Source: Planctomycetaceae bacterium
GTDB taxonomy: Bacteria; Planctomycetota; Planctomycetia; Pirellulales; PALSA-1355
Assembly (NCBI GenBank): GCA_005773095.1
Contig: SXHT01000050.1
Coordinates: forward strand, 1-20,049
Reading direction: 5' to 3'
DNA: 20,049 bases
The translations under genes were made by a program, and so were the position numbers. The notes beneath the pieces are model-generated. The model made no database searches, was not told the origin of the DNA, and worked only from the letters and a program-made list of their open reading frames with translations. Below, piece by piece: positions 1 through 7,794 of this stretch; the first letter of the stretch is position 1; each line of letters begins with the position of its first letter.

Positions 1-5
1 CGCCT

Positions 6-1250
6 ATGTCTTGCTTAGAAACACCTTTTGCGCCTGACTGCGCTCATCATGCGGCGCGTGATGGCTACACTGTCGGCGGCTGCCGGGTGATTGAAGTTAA
101 CGCCATCGATGAACTCGCCGGCTATCGGTTGGCTTGGGACGCTCTGGTTGCACAGTCGCCGCACTCCAACTACTTCCAGACGCTCGATTGGCTGGCCTCG
201 TACTTTCGTCATCAAGGACGCGATTGCCGGCTGCGAGCTCTGGTCGTTCAATCGTGCGGGAAGACCATCGGATTTCTGCCGCTGGTCGTTCGGACCGAGG
301 CAACCAAGGTCGGCCCGCTCCGCGTGTTGACGTATCCCCTGCACGACTGGGGCACTTTTTACGGGCCGATCGGCCCGAACACCACGGCCACCCTGCTCGC
401 GGGGTTCGGTCATCTTCGGCGCGCGGCACGCGATTGGGACGTGCTGGAATTACGCTGGATTGACGAAGACCTGGTGGACCGCGGCCGCACGGCACGCGCG
501 CTCCAGGCCAAGGGACTGTCGGCATATCGATCCGCATGGTCCACCACGGCAATCATCGATATGGAGACATCCGGCGGGTGGGACGCGTATTGGGCCAGTC
601 GCACAACCAAGTGGCGGACCAATGTTCGCCGCAACGAACGGCGGTTAGCCGAACTGGGAGCGGTGCGGCATGTGCGCTATCGTCCGCTGGGGTCCAGGTA
701 CGGCGACGACGATCCACGCTGGGATCTCTACGAGACCTGCGAATACGTGTCGCTGCAGAGCTGGCAAGGCGCTTCGAACACCGGCACCACGATCACGCAT
801 CAGACCGTCCGAGAATTTTTGCGAGACGCCCACGAGACGGCCGCCCGCACCGGCGGTGTCGATCTGAATCTGCTCTACGTGAACGATCTGCCGGTCGCCT
901 TTAACTACGGCTACCATTACCAAGGCCACCTCTTTGGCCTGCGGATGGGCTTCGATCGCTCGAGAGGTGCGGACGGCGCCGGCTCGGTCTTGTTGTGCCG
1001 GATGATTCAGGACAGCTTTGCTCGCGGCGATCGCCAGTTTGATCTGGGCGCCGACTATCTCGACTGTAAACGGCCGTGGCGGACGCGTCTTGCCACCAGC
1101 TACCGCTACAGCCACTACCCAGCCGGCATCTCGCGCGCTCAAATCATTCATGCCAAGCGCTGGATGACGAGACTATTCATCCACGACGATCGTGGTGCCG
1201 CGGCGGCGACGGCGGCGGAGCAGGCGGCGGTTGCCCGTCATGTTACCTAG
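6..1250 (+). CDS. GNAT-superfamily acyltransferase, BioF2/CelD (FemAB-like) type
   Basis: A 414-residue protein with the layout of BioF2-like/CelD-type acetyltransferases (Acetyltransf_6 family). An N-terminal variable half begins with a strand-rich segment (FLPLVV near residue 90). The central region carries a basic helix KWRTNVRRNERRL (about 204-216), typical of this family. The C-terminal GNAT core has FNYGYHYQGHLFGLRMGFD (about 300-318) and then FDLGADYLDCKRPW (about 345-358), matching the family pattern in which a 'fDfG...YK..W' motif closes the fold. Members transfer acyl or aminoacyl groups and often sit in exopolysaccharide or cell-surface loci, but the substrate here cannot be told. 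No signal peptide is visible, so it should be cytoplasmic. The frame is open to the window's left edge, so ATG at 6 may not be the true start. The Ala-rich C-terminal tail overlaps the end of the convergent GlsB-type gene by 78 bases. Confidence 0.85.
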   Translation: MSCLETPFAPDCAHHAARDGYTVGGCRVIEVNAIDELAGYRLAWDALVAQSPHSNYFQTLDWLASYFRHQGRDCRLRALVVQSCGKTIGFLPLVVRTEATKVGPLRVLTYPLHDWGTFYGPIGPNTTATLLAGFGHLRRAARDWDVLELRWIDEDLVDRGRTARALQAKGLSAYRSAWSTTAIIDMETSGGWDAYWASRTTKWRTNVRRNERRLAELGAVRHVRYRPLGSRYGDDDPRWDLYETCEYVSLQSWQGASNTGTTITHQTVREFLRDAHETAARTGGVDLNLLYVNDLPVAFNYGYHYQGHLFGLRMGFDRSRGADGAGSVLLCRMIQDSFARGDRQFDLGADYLDCKRPWRTRLATSYRYSHYPAGISRAQIIHAKRWMTRLFIHDDRGAAAATAAEQAAVARHVT

Positions 1251-1577
1251 CACGTTGCCGTCCTGCGCCTCGGTGACGAGTCGCCCGTTGAGCAGGCGAT
1301 AAAAGAACAGCAGTACAAAGGCGCCGCCGGTGGCCACGCCAAAGCCTGCGATACTGATGGGCTGCACCTTTTGGCCGCCGGTGAAATACATCAAGATTCC
1401 GCCTCCGATGACCGCGCCGCCAACGCCCATCAGCAGGGTTGCTACCGCGCCACCAGGATCGCGGCCCGGCATGATCCCCTTGGCGGCAAGGCCCGAGAGT
1501 GTGCCGAAGCCAATCCAGGTGAGGAACTCGTTGGCCAGAACTTGGGCCTGAGCGGCGATATCAACGTCGGGCATCAT
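1173..1577 (-). CDS. GlsB/YeaQ/YmgE-family small membrane protein (transglycosylase-associated)
   Basis: A 134-residue hydrophobic protein with three membrane segments. It carries the family hallmark GLAAKGIMPGRDPGG (about residues 29-43), followed by glycine-rich helices (LLMGVGGAVIGGGILMYF and the IAGFGVATGGAFVLLFFYRLL region). The family is called GlsB/YeaQ/YmgE or transglycosylase-associated protein. Members are small inner-membrane proteins linked to general stress, and their biochemical role is not established. Two consecutive ATG codons (1577 and 1574) are the likely start. A TTG at 1628 would add 17 residues that look unrelated to the family. The C-terminus ends in an arginine run (RRRRRRG) that lies antisense to the Ala-rich tail of the acyltransferase, so the tail may be a late extension. 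No clear Shine-Dalgarno precedes the start. Confidence 0.85.
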   Translation of the reverse strand: MMPDVDIAAQAQVLANEFLTWIGFGTLSGLAAKGIMPGRDPGGAVATLLMGVGGAVIGGGILMYFTGGQKVQPISIAGFGVATGGAFVLLFFYRLLNGRLVTEAQDGNVLGNMTGNRRLLRRRRRRGTTIVVDE

Positions 1578-1998
1578 GGTCGGCTCGCGCGATGAGGTAG
1601 GACGGATTTTCAATCGGTCCCGCAGCAAACATGAAGGACAAATTGGAATTCTGTCCTACGAAGAGCGCTATCCTTACCATCGGCCTGCGCGGCAGATTCC
1701 CTTCAGCCGCGGACGTCCAAGGTGCGTTTGCCCCAATCGGCTGCTCCTTGAACGTCCACGGCTTCCAGGCGCCGTCCCCCCACCCCTCGTGTCCAGTTTC
1801 CCTGACTTGCCCCATCAAGGAAGACCGCCGCCTGCTGTCGGGCGGAACACGAGCGGTCAGCGTAACTTGGCCGCGCTCAGTAGCAATGCTGTCTTTGATA
1901 GCAATGGTTACCGGCGCGTGGAGTGCATGCGGAATGCATGATGAAGGAACGTGCTTGATCCTTATCATGACATCCGTCATTTCTCATCTTTGATCTTT
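1578..1998. other. intergenic stretch with no supported gene
   Basis: About 420 bases between two minus-strand genes. Open frames exist on both strands (1631-1993 plus, 1561-1980 minus), but neither shows a recognisable domain, a credible signal peptide or a ribosome-binding site, and they overlap each other. A small imperfect hairpin (ATGAC at 1967-1971, GTCAT at 1976-1980) lies just beyond the stop of the lipoprotein gene and is too weak to call a terminator. I see nothing else supported. Confidence 0.5.
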
Positions 1999-2262
1999 CT
2001 ATCGTCGCACGGGGGACAACCCCGCCGAGACCGCCCGTTGCTGGGCAGCTTGTTCTTCGGCATAGGTCTTCATTGCCGCCGCTTCGCGCGAAAGCTTGAA
2101 TTCAGGGCCAGGCGGGAAGTATTGGACGTCGTCCTGCAAGTAGAACCCGCTGGGCAGCGTCTGACCGCCGATATCCACCTGGCAACCGGTGGCGGGCCCT
2201 ACGGCGGCAGCCGCCAACAGCAGCAGGCTGCGCCAAGGCGTCTTGCGCACGTTTGATTCCAT
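1999..2262 (-). CDS. small lipoprotein of planctomycete type (QYFPPGPEFKL block)
   Basis: An 87-residue protein starting at ATG 2262. A strong Shine-Dalgarno (GGAGG, plus-strand CCTCC at 2268-2272) lies five bases upstream and decides this start over the longer open frame from 2343. The N-terminus is a lipoprotein signal: basic residues, the helix LLLLAAAAVG and the lipobox ATGC with Cys27 as the acylated residue. The mature part is a compact block, LPSGFYLQDDVQYFPPGPEF, followed by a short amphipathic Ala/Glu/Gln-rich helix (KLSREAAAMKTYAEEQAAQQ). I recall very similar short lipoproteins with a D-x-QYF-x-x-GPEFKL core as repeated family members in planctomycete genomes; no function is known to me. 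It is transcribed divergently from the CHAT gene. Confidence 0.75.
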   Translation of the reverse strand: MESNVRKTPWRSLLLLAAAAVGPATGCQVDIGGQTLPSGFYLQDDVQYFPPGPEFKLSREAAAMKTYAEEQAAQQRAVSAGLSPVRR

Positions 2263-2356
2263 GGGATCCTCCGTGATCCAGACAAAAAACGGCGGGCGCC
2301 ACCCCAAAGGCACCCAGCCGCTCAACAAAACAACGGCATTCAACCCAATCTCGAGA

Positions 2357-2386
2357 GCGACACCGCTGAGGTGATTCCCCTATAAT
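2357..2386 (+). promoter_or_regulatory. candidate sigma70-type promoter for the CHAT/TPR gene
   Basis: A perfect -10 hexamer TATAAT occurs at 2381-2386. The best -35 is GCGACA at 2357-2362 (4 of 6 matches, 18-base spacer). It points towards the CHAT/TPR gene and would give an untranslated leader of roughly 200 bases. This is the only promoter-like site I see in the divergent 2263-2597 gap; the rest of that gap shows no gene. Planctomycete promoters are poorly defined, so this is tentative. Confidence 0.35.
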
Positions 2387-2597
2387 GAGCACATCCGTTA
2401 TCGTCCGCTGAGCTGGCAAACTTTGCCAATTTCCTCGGGGCTGCCCGAATGGGCGGGGCGGCTGCTCAAGGCCGAGGCGAGCCGATCGCTGATAGCAGCC
2501 CGAGGAAAACTTCGCCACATGCACTTCCCGTGGATATGATGAAGGAGTGTCCAGCCGGCGGAAACATGCGTTGGCCAGCCCTGTTAAAGACTCTCGA

Positions 2598-5500
2598 ATG
2601 CTTCGATCCCGGCAACCACGGTCCCTCGTTCTGTTGGTGCTAGCGGTCGCGGTCTTGCCGGGCACCGCTCGTGGCCAGTCCCGCGAAAGCATTCCCTCGC
2701 AGCGTTACTTCAACGCATTCACGCAGGTTTATCAAGGGGATTATCGCAACGCCCTCGATATGTACATCGACGAGGGCAAGAGCGGGATTAAGTCCGGCCA
2801 AAACCGCTGGATCGACTCGATCTGCTACCACACGATGACCGGCGAGTGTTATTACCAGATGGGCAATCTGGCCCAGGCGCTCAAGCACTTCAATCAGGCG
2901 CTGCAGCTGCCAGTGACGTATAGCGAATGGATGATGCGCGTGCTGTTCCCGCCGGGTATCCAGCCAGCGGCTCTGGGCGCGCAGCTCCCCGTGCCTTGGG
3001 GCGCCACCCAGCGCGCAAGTCGCATCGGCCAGTTCCGCGACTCTTACCTGATGGGCCAGGGACGGATCAACAACAACGAGGTCGTGCAGAAAGGGGGCGT
3101 GGTGCAACCCGCCACGTTGTTTCCCGTCAACGTTCATGAGATTGTTCGGGCGACGTGCCTGGCGATGCGCCGCCGTCGCGAGTTGCTCGGCCCGACGTGC
3201 AAGCACGATCCGCTCACGGTGCAAGTGCTCTCCGCACTCTCGAAAAAGCCCGGGCCAACCAACCATTGGTCGCAGGCGTGGATCGAAGTGCAGTTGGGCG
3301 CGGCGCAGGCTTCGATGGGCAACGTGCCGCAGGCAGCCAGCATGTTCGAGCACTCGATCCTCGCCGCAGGTGAGTTCGATCATCCGCTGACCAGCACCGC
3401 GCTACTGGAGCTGGGTCGGCTGGCGCTCGAAGCGGGCGACTTTCCATCGGCCGGCCGATTGTTCGAGGAAACCACCTACTCAGCCGCCAGCTTTTCCGAT
3501 CTCGGCATTCTGGAAGAAGCCTTTCGGCTGGGACAGATGAACCATCTTGTGTCGGGCGCCAAGGGCCCTTATCCATTGCTGGCCGGGGCTTTGCAATGGG
3601 CCAGGCAGAAAGGTTACCGGCAGCTTCAAGCCTCGCTGGCCACCTTGGCTGCCGAGAACGCAGCCGTGCTTGGCAACACAAAATCCGCCAGCGCTTTGCT
3701 AAGCGAGGCCAGTAATGCCATCGGCCGCCGCGACATGGGCCGGGGAGCCATCGGCGCGCGGGCCAACTTCATCGGTGCGCTGATCGCGTTCCAGCAGGGC
3801 AATCGCACGGCGGGCGAGCAATTCCTGGCGTCGGTTGGGAAGTATCAGCTGTCGGGCTCATTCTGGCTGTTTCACATCGGCCTGGTCGATCAGGCGGTGA
3901 TTGGCCGCTCGCTGGATAGCGATCGTATTTCGCTACAACTTTACGACGCGGTGCTCCGCGATCCAACACCCGCCGATTGGGCGTCGAGCCCGATGGAATC
4001 GCTCACGGTGCTCACCACGCCCCATCCCCTGCCCTACGAGCATTGGTTTGAAACCGCGACTAAACGTGAGCAGGACCGCGAATTGGCGCTTGAGATTGCC
4101 GATCGCTCGCGGCGGCACCGCTTCTTCAGCACGTTACCCATGGGGGGGCGAATGCTTGCGCTGCGCTGGATTCTGGAAGGGCCGGAAGAGCTGCTCGACA
4201 ATCAGCAGACGCTCCAGCGACAAGATCTGCTGGCCCGGTTCCCCCAATACGACGCGCTGTCGCAGAGAGTCAAAAAGTTGCACGCCGAACTGTCGCAGTT
4301 GCCAGCGGCGGCCGAGGCGGACGCCGACCAGAAGAAACAATCCGCATTGCTCGAGCAGCTTGGCGTCAGCGGCGCCGCGCAAGAGCTGATGCTACGCGAG
4401 ATCGCCGTTCGCCGCGAACCGGCCGACATGGTCTTTCCGCCGCTGCGCCGCACCAAGGACATCCAACGCGGGCTGCCTCCCGGCCGGTTGTTGCTGGTGT
4501 TCTACAGCACGACTCGTGGCACGTATGGTTTTCTGTTCAGCAAGGAGAAATACGCATCCTGGCCCATTCATGGCATGCAACTAATCCGCAAGCAGCTGCC
4601 CCTGGTGCTGCGCGACATGGGCAACTTCGAGCAGAACTATCAACTTGGGCAAGCGGAGATTTCCGGCGACGATTGGAAGAAGAACGCTGCCCGGCTGCGC
4701 GACCTGATCTTCGACAAATCAACCGTGGATTTGGGGGCGAAATTTGACGAGCTGGTGATCGTACCCGACGGCCTGCTGTGGTATGTGCCCTGGGAATCAC
4801 TGCCGGTGGGCCAGGATGGCGCGCCGCTGCTTTCGCGCACCAAAATCCGTTATGCTCCGACCGTCGGGCTGTCGGTGCCCTATTCGTCGAAGCCGCTGGC
4901 GACGCGCAACGTCGGCGTGGTGGTGGGCAAGCTGTTACCGCAGGACCAGCCAGAGGTTGGGCAAGCCGCCTTCGAAAAGTTTGCCAAGGCCGTGCCGGGT
5001 GCGATTGCACTGGCTGAGCATCCGCCTGCCGCAACCGCTCTCTATCGGCGACTCTTCGACGAGTTGGTGGTGCTCGACGACATCGAACCCACGGCCGGCG
5101 CTTATGACTGGTCTCCCGCACAGCTCGACCGAGGCAAGCCGGGAGGAATGCTCGCCGCTTGGAACGCATTGCCATGGGGGGGTCCAGACACGGTCCTGCT
5201 GCCCGGCTTTCACTCATTTGCCGAGAGCGGTCTTAAGCCCAGGAAGGGAGTCGCCGATGGCAGCGACCTTTTCCTGCCGATCATGGGCCTGATGTCGAGC
5301 GGCGTTCGGATGGCGCTGGTCAGCCGCTGGCGGCCGGGTGGCCAAACCAGCTACGACCTGGTGCGCGAGTTTGTGCAGGAATTACCGCACACGACTCCCG
5401 CCGACGCCTGGCAGCGCGCGACCTTGCTGGTGCAAGAGAGCGATCTCGATCCGGAAGTCGAGCCGCGACTCAAACGATTCACCGGCGGCGAAACGCCCAA

Positions 5501-5660
5501 GGCCGTGCATCCGTTCTTCTGGTCCGGCTACGTGCTGGCCGACATGGGCCCGCCCGGCGAGAAGCCCGAACCCGGCGGCGCGCCTGCTGCGCCGGCCGTC
5601 GCGGACGAAGAACCGAAGGACGCCGCGGCAATTGCGGCCGGGAAGAAGGGGGAAAAATAG
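2598..5660 (+). CDS. secreted TPR and CHAT-domain protein, apparently catalytically inactive
   Basis: A 1020-residue exported protein if ATG 2598 is used. That start gives a clean signal peptide (MLRSRQPRSLVLLVLAVAVL with a probable cut after TARG). A GTG at 2547 would add 17 residues, and its AAGGAG sequence overlaps the start, so I prefer 2598. Residues about 35-480 are helical TPR-like repeats (for example CYYQMGNLAQALKHFNQAL). About 560-600 is a charged coiled-coil linker. About 620-960 is CHAT-like: GRLLLVFYSTTRGTYGFLF, then the diagnostic LVIVPDGLLWYVPWESLPV (about 717-735), RYAPTVGLS, GVRMALVSRWRPGGQ and HPFFWSGYVLAD. CHAT proteins are caspase-like proteases with a His/Cys dyad. Here the LSACxTG strand is replaced by LLPGFHSFAESG (His872), the upstream His-Gly motif is not seen, and no cysteine occurs after Cys201. 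It is therefore probably a non-catalytic binding or scaffold protein. The tail is Pro/Ala/Lys-rich. Confidence 0.85.
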   Translation: MLRSRQPRSLVLLVLAVAVLPGTARGQSRESIPSQRYFNAFTQVYQGDYRNALDMYIDEGKSGIKSGQNRWIDSICYHTMTGECYYQMGNLAQALKHFNQALQLPVTYSEWMMRVLFPPGIQPAALGAQLPVPWGATQRASRIGQFRDSYLMGQGRINNNEVVQKGGVVQPATLFPVNVHEIVRATCLAMRRRRELLGPTCKHDPLTVQVLSALSKKPGPTNHWSQAWIEVQLGAAQASMGNVPQAASMFEHSILAAGEFDHPLTSTALLELGRLALEAGDFPSAGRLFEETTYSAASFSDLGILEEAFRLGQMNHLVSGAKGPYPLLAGALQWARQKGYRQLQASLATLAAENAAVLGNTKSASALLSEASNAIGRRDMGRGAIGARANFIGALIAFQQGNRTAGEQFLASVGKYQLSGSFWLFHIGLVDQAVIGRSLDSDRISLQLYDAVLRDPTPADWASSPMESLTVLTTPHPLPYEHWFETATKREQDRELALEIADRSRRHRFFSTLPMGGRMLALRWILEGPEELLDNQQTLQRQDLLARFPQYDALSQRVKKLHAELSQLPAAAEADADQKKQSALLEQLGVSGAAQELMLREIAVRREPADMVFPPLRRTKDIQRGLPPGRLLLVFYSTTRGTYGFLFSKEKYASWPIHGMQLIRKQLPLVLRDMGNFEQNYQLGQAEISGDDWKKNAARLRDLIFDKSTVDLGAKFDELVIVPDGLLWYVPWESLPVGQDGAPLLSRTKIRYAPTVGLSVPYSSKPLATRNVGVVVGKLLPQDQPEVGQAAFEKFAKAVPGAIALAEHPPAATALYRRLFDELVVLDDIEPTAGAYDWSPAQLDRGKPGGMLAAWNALPWGGPDTVLLPGFHSFAESGLKPRKGVADGSDLFLPIMGLMSSGVRMALVSRWRPGGQTSYDLVREFVQELPHTTPADAWQRATLLVQESDLDPEVEPRLKRFTGGETPKAVHPFFWSGYVLADMGPPGEKPEPGGAPAAPAVADEEPKDAAAIAAGKKGEK

Positions 5661-5790
5661 CGCTTCCCGCTCTTGGTTCATTGCGCCTACAGAACGATTG
5701 ATGGCAAAGTCCTGTGCCGAGCAGGCAATCGTCCTGATTGCGCCTGGGGAGCAGTCCCTAAGCTGGCGCCGGTGTGGTACGATCTGGAGC

Positions 5791-7551
5791 ATGCGTAAAG
5801 GGATCGGCGTCAGTCCGGGAGTCGCGGTGGGCAAGGCCTATTGCATCCAGCAGATTTTCGTGAACCCGGAGACTCGTACGCTCGAGCTGGGTGAAGTGCT
5901 TGGCGAGCTTTCGCGCTACGACCAGGCTCGCGAGCAGACGGCGGCCGATCTGCACGCGCTTTATCAGAAGGTGCGCAAGCAGGTGGGTGAGCAGGACGCC
6001 GCCATCTTTCAGACGCACGAGCAGATCCTTCGCGACCCGGCCTTTACGGCCAAGATTCGCAATTGGATCGTCGACGAGCATATGTCGGCCGCCATGGCGC
6101 TTGACCGCTTGCTCAGGGAATACACCGAATTTTTTTCGCACACCGAAGATGAGTATCTGCGCGAACGCCTGGCCGATGTTCGCGACGTTGTGATCCGCCT
6201 GAGCGGGCACTTGAGCGAGATGCTCGAACCGGAAGGGGGCATGCCCCGCGGTGACCTGATTTTGATCGCCGACGAGCTGTTGCCTTCGCAGGTGGTGACG
6301 CTGGGCGATCGCACGGTGTCTGGCATTGTCACGCAAGCGGGCAGTGGCACCAGCCATGCGGCGATCCTGGCGCGCAGCCGCGGCATTCCGGCGGTGTCTG
6401 GTTTGCGCGGGGTGCTCCGGCACGTGAAGAACGGCGACACGGTCGTGGTCGACGGTCGAGAAGGTTTGGTTGTCGTCAACCCGGACCCCGAGCAGCTCAG
6501 CGCTTATCTCAAACTGCAGCGCGAGTTTTTCGATCTCAAGGACGCCCTGGCCGAAAATCGCGATCAACCGGCCGTCAGCGCCGATGGGCAGGAAGTGCAG
6601 CTCTTGGCGAATATCAATAGTGTGGCCGACGCGCGAGCGGCAACAGCGATGGGCGCTGTGGGAGTGGGACTGTTTCGCACCGAGTACCTGTTCCTCACGC
6701 ACCCCGATGTGCCGGACGAAGAAGAACAACTTGCCGCCTATCGCGAGATCATCGCCGAAAGCCCCAATCGGCAAGTTACGATTCGCACGCTGGACTTGGG
6801 GGGCGACAAAACGATTCCCTACCTGGGCCACGCGCGCGAGGCCAATCCGTTTTTGGGCTGGCGCTCGATCCGATTGTCATTCGAGCACCCTGAATTCTTC
6901 ATGAAGCAGATTCGCGCCATCCTGCGCGCCGCCGCAAAAACGAACAGTGAAAAAAGTCGCGTGCGGATGATGTTTCCGATGATCACCACACTCGAGGAGC
7001 TTCGCAAAGTGCACACGATGGTCAAGCGCGCCAAAGAGCAGCTCACCGCTGAGGGCAAACCATACGGCAACGTGCAGATCGGCCTGATGCTGGAGGTGCC
7101 GGCGGCAGCGGTGTCGATCGATCAGATGCTCAACCTGGTGCACTTCGTTTCAATCGGCTCGAACGATCTGGTCCAATACCTGATGGCGGCGGACCGTGAC
7201 AATCCCAAGGTCAGCCATCTATGTCAGCCACTCAGTCCGCCCGTACTAAGAGTGCTCCTGAGCGTGATCGAAGCCTGTAATTTCGCGCGCAAACCAGTGA
7301 CGCTCTGCGGCGAAATGGCCGGAGCGCCGCGGGCAATCGTGCTGCTGTTCGGCATGGGACTGCGCAGCTTCAGCATGAGCCCGGCCTTCATTCCCATCAT
7401 CAAAGATTTGACCAGCCATCTGACGGTGCGCCGCGCCGAACGCGTGTTGCGAAAAGCGCTCTCGCTGAAAACGACGGCGCAAATTCAGGATTTCATGGCC
7501 AAGCAAATCGCCGAAATCGCGCCAAACCTGAAAATGCTGGACACGGCGTGA
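5791..7551 (+). CDS. ptsI: phosphoenolpyruvate-protein phosphotransferase (PTS enzyme I)
   Basis: A 586-residue enzyme I, close to the usual 575. It takes phosphate from phosphoenolpyruvate on a histidine and passes it to HPr in the cytoplasm. The start MRKGIGVSPGVAVGKA matches the family N-terminus; the frame is open much further upstream, but that part lies antisense or out of frame to the CHAT gene and is not real. The phospho-histidine motif GSGTSHAAILARS places the active His at 189. PEP-binding arginines are at 296 (LFRTEYLF) and 332 (RTLDLGGDKT). Metal ligands are Glu435 (LMLEVPAA) and Asp459 (IGSNDLVQY), and the catalytic Cys is 506 (TLCGEMAG). All key residues are present. There is no GAF domain, so it is PtsI-like rather than PtsP. 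A weak TGGAG lies just ahead of the start. No HPr, HPr kinase or EII gene is in the window, so its phosphate acceptor must be encoded elsewhere. Confidence 0.97.
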   Translation: MRKGIGVSPGVAVGKAYCIQQIFVNPETRTLELGEVLGELSRYDQAREQTAADLHALYQKVRKQVGEQDAAIFQTHEQILRDPAFTAKIRNWIVDEHMSAAMALDRLLREYTEFFSHTEDEYLRERLADVRDVVIRLSGHLSEMLEPEGGMPRGDLILIADELLPSQVVTLGDRTVSGIVTQAGSGTSHAAILARSRGIPAVSGLRGVLRHVKNGDTVVVDGREGLVVVNPDPEQLSAYLKLQREFFDLKDALAENRDQPAVSADGQEVQLLANINSVADARAATAMGAVGVGLFRTEYLFLTHPDVPDEEEQLAAYREIIAESPNRQVTIRTLDLGGDKTIPYLGHAREANPFLGWRSIRLSFEHPEFFMKQIRAILRAAAKTNSEKSRVRMMFPMITTLEELRKVHTMVKRAKEQLTAEGKPYGNVQIGLMLEVPAAAVSIDQMLNLVHFVSIGSNDLVQYLMAADRDNPKVSHLCQPLSPPVLRVLLSVIEACNFARKPVTLCGEMAGAPRAIVLLFGMGLRSFSMSPAFIPIIKDLTSHLTVRRAERVLRKALSLKTTAQIQDFMAKQIAEIAPNLKMLDTA

Positions 7552-7627
7552 GCATCCAGGTGCAACTGGAATGCATGTAGTTGGCGTTCCAGCTTGCTGC
7601 CACCTGCGGCCATGCATGAGACAATCA

Positions 7628-7691
7628 ATACCAACCCCAAGCGCCAGCCAGGAAGGGCATGGCAGTCCTGCCGGACGCTTGGGGTTGGTAT
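7628..7691. repeat. perfect 16-bp inverted repeat (REP-like, possible bidirectional terminator)
   Basis: The left arm 7628-7643 (ATACCAACCCCAAGCG) and right arm 7676-7691 (CGCTTGGGGTTGGTAT) are perfect reverse complements around a 32-base loop. The loop holds its own short stem (CAGGA at 7649-7653, TCCTG at 7666-7670). It sits 76 bases after the ptsI stop and ahead of the metal locus, so it could end transcription in either direction, although no strong T-run follows. A 14-of-15 match to the right arm occurs at 16812-16826, which suggests a dispersed repeat family rather than a one-off terminator. Confidence 0.7.
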
Positions 7692-7747
7692 CGGATTCGG
7701 CCGTCAGTCGTATCGCCGGCTAAAACCGGGGCTCCAATAAACTTCGC

Positions 7748-7776
7748 TTGACTCATTATCAAAACCGCCCGATAGT
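7748..7776 (+). promoter_or_regulatory. candidate promoter for the metal-handling locus
   Basis: TTGACT (7748-7753) and GATAGT (7771-7776) are separated by 17 bases, with 5 of 6 and 4 of 6 matches to the sigma70 consensus. Transcription would begin near 7783, just before the GGAAGG ribosome-binding site (7784-7789) of the first gene. No palindromic operator of the MerR, ArsR or CsoR kind is evident between the hexamers. Confidence 0.35.
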
Positions 7777-7794
7777 GATGGATGGAAGGTCTCT

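Noticed and set aside
1561..1993. Overlapping open frames on both strands between the GlsB-type gene and the small lipoprotein.
   Set aside because: No ribosome-binding site, domain or secretion signal; they also overlap each other and the GlsB start.
5338..5790. Upstream extension of the ptsI frame by about 150 codons.
   Set aside because: It overlaps the end of the CHAT gene in another frame. The enzyme I family starts at MRKGIGVSPG, and the extension is Arg/Pro-rich with no homology in sight.
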